Source: an uncultured Odoribacter sp. (GTDB lineage: Bacteria > Bacteroidota > Bacteroidia > Bacteroidales > Marinifilaceae). Taken from it: a stretch of 17,620 nucleotides of DNA. Position 1 is the stretch's first letter. Every line of letters begins with the position of its first letter. The stretch covers positions 1 through 17,620 of the forward strand of contig CAMRAP010000010.1 of NCBI GenBank assembly GCA_947039985.1, read 5' to 3'. Positions 14,699-17,620 of this stretch are shown here, piece by piece. The notes beneath the pieces are model-generated. The model saw only the letters and a program-made list of their open reading frames with translations, had not been told where the DNA came from and did not search any database. Made by a program: the position numbers and the translations under genes.

Positions 14699-15388
14699 TT
14701 ACTTCTGCTCGTTCTTGCTGTGTTGATGTTGAATATTACGCCCTTCAATCAGGTAAACAGCCGCCTCTACCATATTAGTGGCATTGTCAGCAATACGCTC
14801 AATATTATAAGATAAACTATTGATTGCTAAAACCTCTACGAGTTGTTCTGGAGAAAGTGTTTGTTCGCTTGAAAGTTCGACTAACTCTTTTCTGACCTCT
14901 TCAAAAAGGTTATCTACAACATCATCTAACTCTATCGTTTCCTGTGTTAGCTGTATATCTTCACATGAAAAAGAGTAGATGGCATTTTTTGTCATCGTTT
15001 CAGAGATAGATAATAACTGCGATAATTTCGTGTATAAATGCTTAAATGTCTCTCCTTTAAAATCAACTCTTGCTAAGTGTTCGTGTATATTCAGGGCAAG
15101 GTCGCCAATGCGCTCCAAATCAATAGCTATATCATAGCAAGACATTATTTTCCTTAAATCGCTTGCACGTGGTCCATAGAGTACGATTGCATTAATCACA
15201 TTTCTTCTAATTTTCACTTCAAAACTATCAAGGATCAATTCATTCTGTGTAATCTCCTCCTCTTTGTTTAGGATGTTTACACCATCTAATTGCTCTTTGA
15301 TGAGTTGTATTTGCTTAAATACAACCTTAGACATTGCCAATAAATCCTTATTGATCTTGCCAAAAATCTTTTCTCTTTGTATGGTCAT
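14699..15388 (-). CDS. phoU: Phosphate-signalling complex protein PhoU
   Basis: PhoU couples the Pst phosphate transporter to the phosphate-sensing two-component system and dampens uptake when phosphate is plentiful. The 229-residue, all-helical product shows the two PhoU repeats, each with the characteristic metal-binding pattern: ...CYDIAIDLERIGDLALNIHEH in the first half and ...NSLSYNIERIADNATNMVEAA in the second. It is the last gene of the operon, 13 bases after pstB, read right to left. The start at 15388 (MTIQREKIFGKI) fits family length. The C-terminus is unremarkable apart from a short polar tail (QHQHSKNEQK). Confidence 0.95.
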   Translation of the reverse strand: MTIQREKIFGKINKDLLAMSKVVFKQIQLIKEQLDGVNILNKEEEITQNELILDSFEVKIRRNVINAIVLYGPRASDLRKIMSCYDIAIDLERIGDLALNIHEHLARVDFKGETFKHLYTKLSQLLSISETMTKNAIYSFSCEDIQLTQETIELDDVVDNLFEEVRKELVELSSEQTLSPEQLVEVLAINSLSYNIERIADNATNMVEAAVYLIEGRNIQHQHSKNEQK

Positions 15389-15401
15389 TTGCTTAATTAT
15401 A

Positions 15402-16160
15402 TTAACCGAATTGTCCGTTTAAATACTCTTCTGTCTTTTTATCTTTGGGATTCGTGAACATCTGTTCTGTATTCCCATATTCAATCAAATCTCCTAGATA
15501 CATAAACATGGAATGATCTGAAATTCGTGCTGCTTGCGACATATTATGAGTCACAATAATGATCGTCAGTTGTTTTTTTAGTTCCAATAACAACTCTTCA
15601 ATTCTATTCGTGGCAATAGGGTCTAAAGCAGATGTTGGTTCATCCATCAATAAAACATCTGGCTTAAGAGCCAATGCTCTTGCTATGCATAGGCGCTGTT
15701 GTTGTCCTCCAGATAGGAAAGTGCCCATTTTATTTAAAGAATCTTTTACCTCATTCCATAGTCCTACACTGCTTAAACAACTCTCTACAATCTCTTCCTT
15801 GCCTCCTTTACTGAGTTTTATTCCATTCAGATTATAGCCTGCTAAGACATTATTTGCAATACTCATTGTGGGAAAAGGATTAGGATGTTGAAAAACCATT
15901 CCCGCCATTCGGCGTACGATCATTGGATTCATTTGTAGGATATTATTCCCTTTTAATAATATTTCGCCACTGATTTTAATGTCTGGATAGAGTTCATGCA
16001 TTCTATTGATGGCACGTAACAAGGTACTTTTTCCACATCCAGATGGACCCATGATTGCTGTAATGCTATTTTCTTCAATTGTAGCGCATACTTTATTGAC
16101 GGCAAATTTACCTGGTGTATACGAAATAGAAAGATCTTTTAATTCTAATATATGATTCAT
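15402..16160 (-). CDS. pstB: Phosphate ABC transporter ATP-binding protein PstB
   Basis: PstB is the ATPase that powers phosphate import through PstA/PstC. The 252-residue product is a complete ABC domain: Walker A GPSGCGKST at residues 38-46, Q-loop Q91 in the PstB-typical FQHPNPFP, signature LSGGQ at 149-153, Walker B VLLMDE at 169-174, D-loop SALDP, and H-loop H205. The PstB hallmark opening of the Walker A region (AIMGPSGCGKSTLLRAINRM) separates it from other importers. It follows pstA by 36 bases and precedes phoU by 13, in the usual pst order. Confidence 0.97.
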   Translation of the reverse strand: MNHILELKDLSISYTPGKFAVNKVCATIEENSITAIMGPSGCGKSTLLRAINRMHELYPDIKISGEILLKGNNILQMNPMIVRRMAGMVFQHPNPFPTMSIANNVLAGYNLNGIKLSKGGKEEIVESCLSSVGLWNEVKDSLNKMGTFLSGGQQQRLCIARALALKPDVLLMDEPTSALDPIATNRIEELLLELKKQLTIIIVTHNMSQAARISDHSMFMYLGDLIEYGNTEQMFTNPKDKKTEEYLNGQFG

Positions 16161-16196
16161 TCGTTTATTTTTTTTGGATACAGTTTGTCAGACTTA

Positions 16197-17072
16197 TTAT
16201 CTTGATGTGCGTTGTACAATGTACTTTGCAATAAGATTTAAAGCTAAAATAAGTAGTAAGAGAAATAGGGAAGAACTCCATATTAAATCGATTAAATAGG
16301 GATCATTATAAAACTCCCAGATTAATAAGGAAACTGAACTTGTAGGATTATTTATATCCCAATTGATAACAGTACTTCCAAGTGCAGTTAACATCAATGG
16401 TGCTGTTTCGCCTGTCACTCTTGAGATTGCTAATAATATTCCTGTAAATAGTCCGTTAAATGCAGACGGGAGCAAGACTTTTAGTACAACATTGGTGTAT
16501 GATGATCCTAAGGCTAAGCCTGCTTCTTTTAGCGATCTTGGTAGCATTTTTAGCGTTTCTTCTGTTGAACGAACGATTAAAGGTAGCATCATAATTGCTA
16601 ATGCGATACTTCCGGCAATGGCAGAATAACTTCCAAATGGTACCACTATCCAAGCATAGGCAATAACACCGATGATGATAGATGGTGTTCCTTGTATTAA
16701 TTCTGTTAGAAAACGTACAATCGTAGAAAAGATAGATTTTGGTTTTTCTGCCAAATATACACCTCCCAATATTCCTGTTGGAATGGCGATTAATGCTGCA
16801 ATAGAAACGATTAAAAGTGTACCCGTGATACCGTTTACAATTCCTCCGGGGATTAGTTCTCCAGCACTTTTTGCCATCATTGCATCTAATGTACTAGGAG
16901 CTGTTTCGGTGAAAAACGGGAAGCTAATTTGCTTATATCCTTTCTGTATAAGCTCAAAGAGAATGGCTATTAACGGTATTGCCATTACGGATGAAAGAAC
17001 GCAGATGGCAATAAAAAAAGCTTTATCTTTCAGTTGTCTGTAAACTATGGATGATGTGTTGATAATTCGCAT
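16197..17072 (-). CDS. pstA: Phosphate ABC transporter permease PstA
   Basis: PstA is one of the two membrane permeases of the PstSCAB phosphate importer. The 291-residue product has about six membrane segments, an N-terminal helix (about residues 18-40), an external loop and the binding-protein-dependent permease core. The EAA loop that docks onto PstB is visible at about residues 183-204 (KEAGLALGSSYTNVVLKVLLP). The GTPSIIIGVIAYAW segment before it and GETAPLMLTALG after it are typical of PstA. The start at 17072 lies only 5 bases after the pstC stop, so the two permease genes are likely translationally coupled. Confidence 0.96.
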   Translation of the reverse strand: MRIINTSSIVYRQLKDKAFFIAICVLSSVMAIPLIAILFELIQKGYKQISFPFFTETAPSTLDAMMAKSAGELIPGGIVNGITGTLLIVSIAALIAIPTGILGGVYLAEKPKSIFSTIVRFLTELIQGTPSIIIGVIAYAWIVVPFGSYSAIAGSIALAIMMLPLIVRSTEETLKMLPRSLKEAGLALGSSYTNVVLKVLLPSAFNGLFTGILLAISRVTGETAPLMLTALGSTVINWDINNPTSSVSLLIWEFYNDPYLIDLIWSSSLFLLLLILALNLIAKYIVQRTSR

Positions 17073-17077
17073 AACAC

Positions 17078-17620
17078 TTAATTAAATCGCTTAATAATCA
17101 TTTTTCCAATAAAATTGATGATTGCAGTAATCAAGAACAATAGTAGTCCGATAGCAATCAAGGAACTCAATCTTAAATCTGAAGCTTCGCCAAATTGATT
17201 GGCAATGACGCTAGCCATTGTATTTCCAGTATCAGTGATAGAAAGAGGTAGGTCGTTTGTATTACCAATTAACATGGTTACAGCCATTGTTTCGCCTAAT
17301 GCTCGTCCAAGTGCAAGAATGTAACTGGCAAAAACACCTGAGCTAGCAGTGGGGAATATCACACTTTTGACCACTTCTAAACGAGTAGCTCCCAAACTAT
17401 ATGCACTCTCCTTTAAGTTTTTGGGAACCATGGAGATGAACTCAGCACTAAGTGATGCTGCATATGGAATAACCATAATGGCTAAGACAATCGATGCTGT
17501 TAATATGCCGAATCCTTGATCAGATAATCCAAGTGTTGCGATGATTGGACGCAGGGTATAAAATCCCCACAGTCCGTATATAACCGATGGGATTCCTGCA
17601 AGGAGATCAACCACACTACC
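17078..17620 (-). CDS. pstC: Phosphate ABC transporter permease PstC (3' part, cut by window end)
   Basis: PstC pairs with PstA to form the phosphate channel of the importer. The frame is open through the right edge of the window: the GTG at 17614 is internal, preceded by at least Gly and Ser codons. The roughly 181 visible codons cover the C-terminal part of the protein. Key features are the GIPSVIYGLWGF segment near the left of the fragment, the EAA loop (KESAYSLGATRLEVVKSVIFP) and the downstream LGRALGETMAVTMLIGN. The protein ends in a basic tail (KMIIKRFN) at 17078. It is upstream of pstA by 5 bases; pstS is expected further right, outside the window. Confidence 0.95.
   Translation of the reverse strand, partial: GSVVDLLAGIPSVIYGLWGFYTLRPIIATLGLSDQGFGILTASIVLAIMVIPYAASLSAEFISMVPKNLKESAYSLGATRLEVVKSVIFPTASSGVFASYILALGRALGETMAVTMLIGNTNDLPLSITDTGNTMASVIANQFGEASDLRLSSLIAIGLLLFLITAIINFIGKMIIKRFN

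Noticed and set aside
14587..14815. Two overlapping plus-strand open frames of 63 and 64 codons, one with a hydrophobic stretch
   Set aside because: They run through the C9 tract, the probable phoU terminator and then antisense to phoU. There is no promoter or family match.
1..17620. tRNA or rRNA genes, CRISPR arrays, insertion sequences, prophage or defence islands
   Set aside because: I read both strands for cloverleaf segments, repeat-spacer patterns, transposase motifs and terminal repeats and found none. Gaps between genes are all under 300 bases.

Overview
The window is an AT-rich stretch of a Bacteroidota chromosome, most likely order Bacteroidales. Supporting signs are the sequence character of RpoB and RpoC (1270 and 1417 residues, with the acidic/basic N-terminus and RpoC inserts typical of that phylum), the lack of Shine-Dalgarno sequences with A-rich stretches before start codons, and several exact matches to the Bacteroidota -7 promoter element TAnnTTTG. 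Family and genus cannot be told from the sequence alone.

Left two thirds (1-11194, + strand): the conserved L11/L10/RNA polymerase cluster rplK (3' part only) - rplA - rplJ - rplL - rpoB - rpoC. The ribosomal protein genes are tightly packed. Long, almost perfectly paired hairpins lie in the rplL-rpoB and rpoB-rpoC gaps, and a strong UUCG-loop terminator closes the operon after rpoC. Directly behind that terminator a new promoter drives two small uncharacterised genes, a DUF3467 protein and a DUF4494 protein, ended by a probably bidirectional terminator.

Middle (11335-14543): a YoaP-type GNAT acetyltransferase (-), aspartate ammonia-lyase aspA (+), and a TauE/SafE-family membrane exporter (-). 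aspA is broken at 12509-12552. The break is not biological: the inserted bases match the Illumina TruSeq adapter followed by an 8-base index, and about 20 codons of real gene are missing there. This is an assembly artefact, and the organism very probably has an intact aspA.

Right end (14699-17620, - strand): the high-affinity phosphate import operon read right to left, pstC (cut by the window end) - pstA - pstB - phoU, with a candidate terminator behind phoU. pstS would be expected beyond the right edge.

I found no mobile element, CRISPR array, tRNA, rRNA or defence locus. The window is mostly housekeeping. The points most worth a second look are the adapter-broken aspA, the two intergenic hairpins in the RNA polymerase operon, the DUF3467/DUF4494 pair placed behind rpoC, and a 15-base perfect palindrome upstream of aspA.
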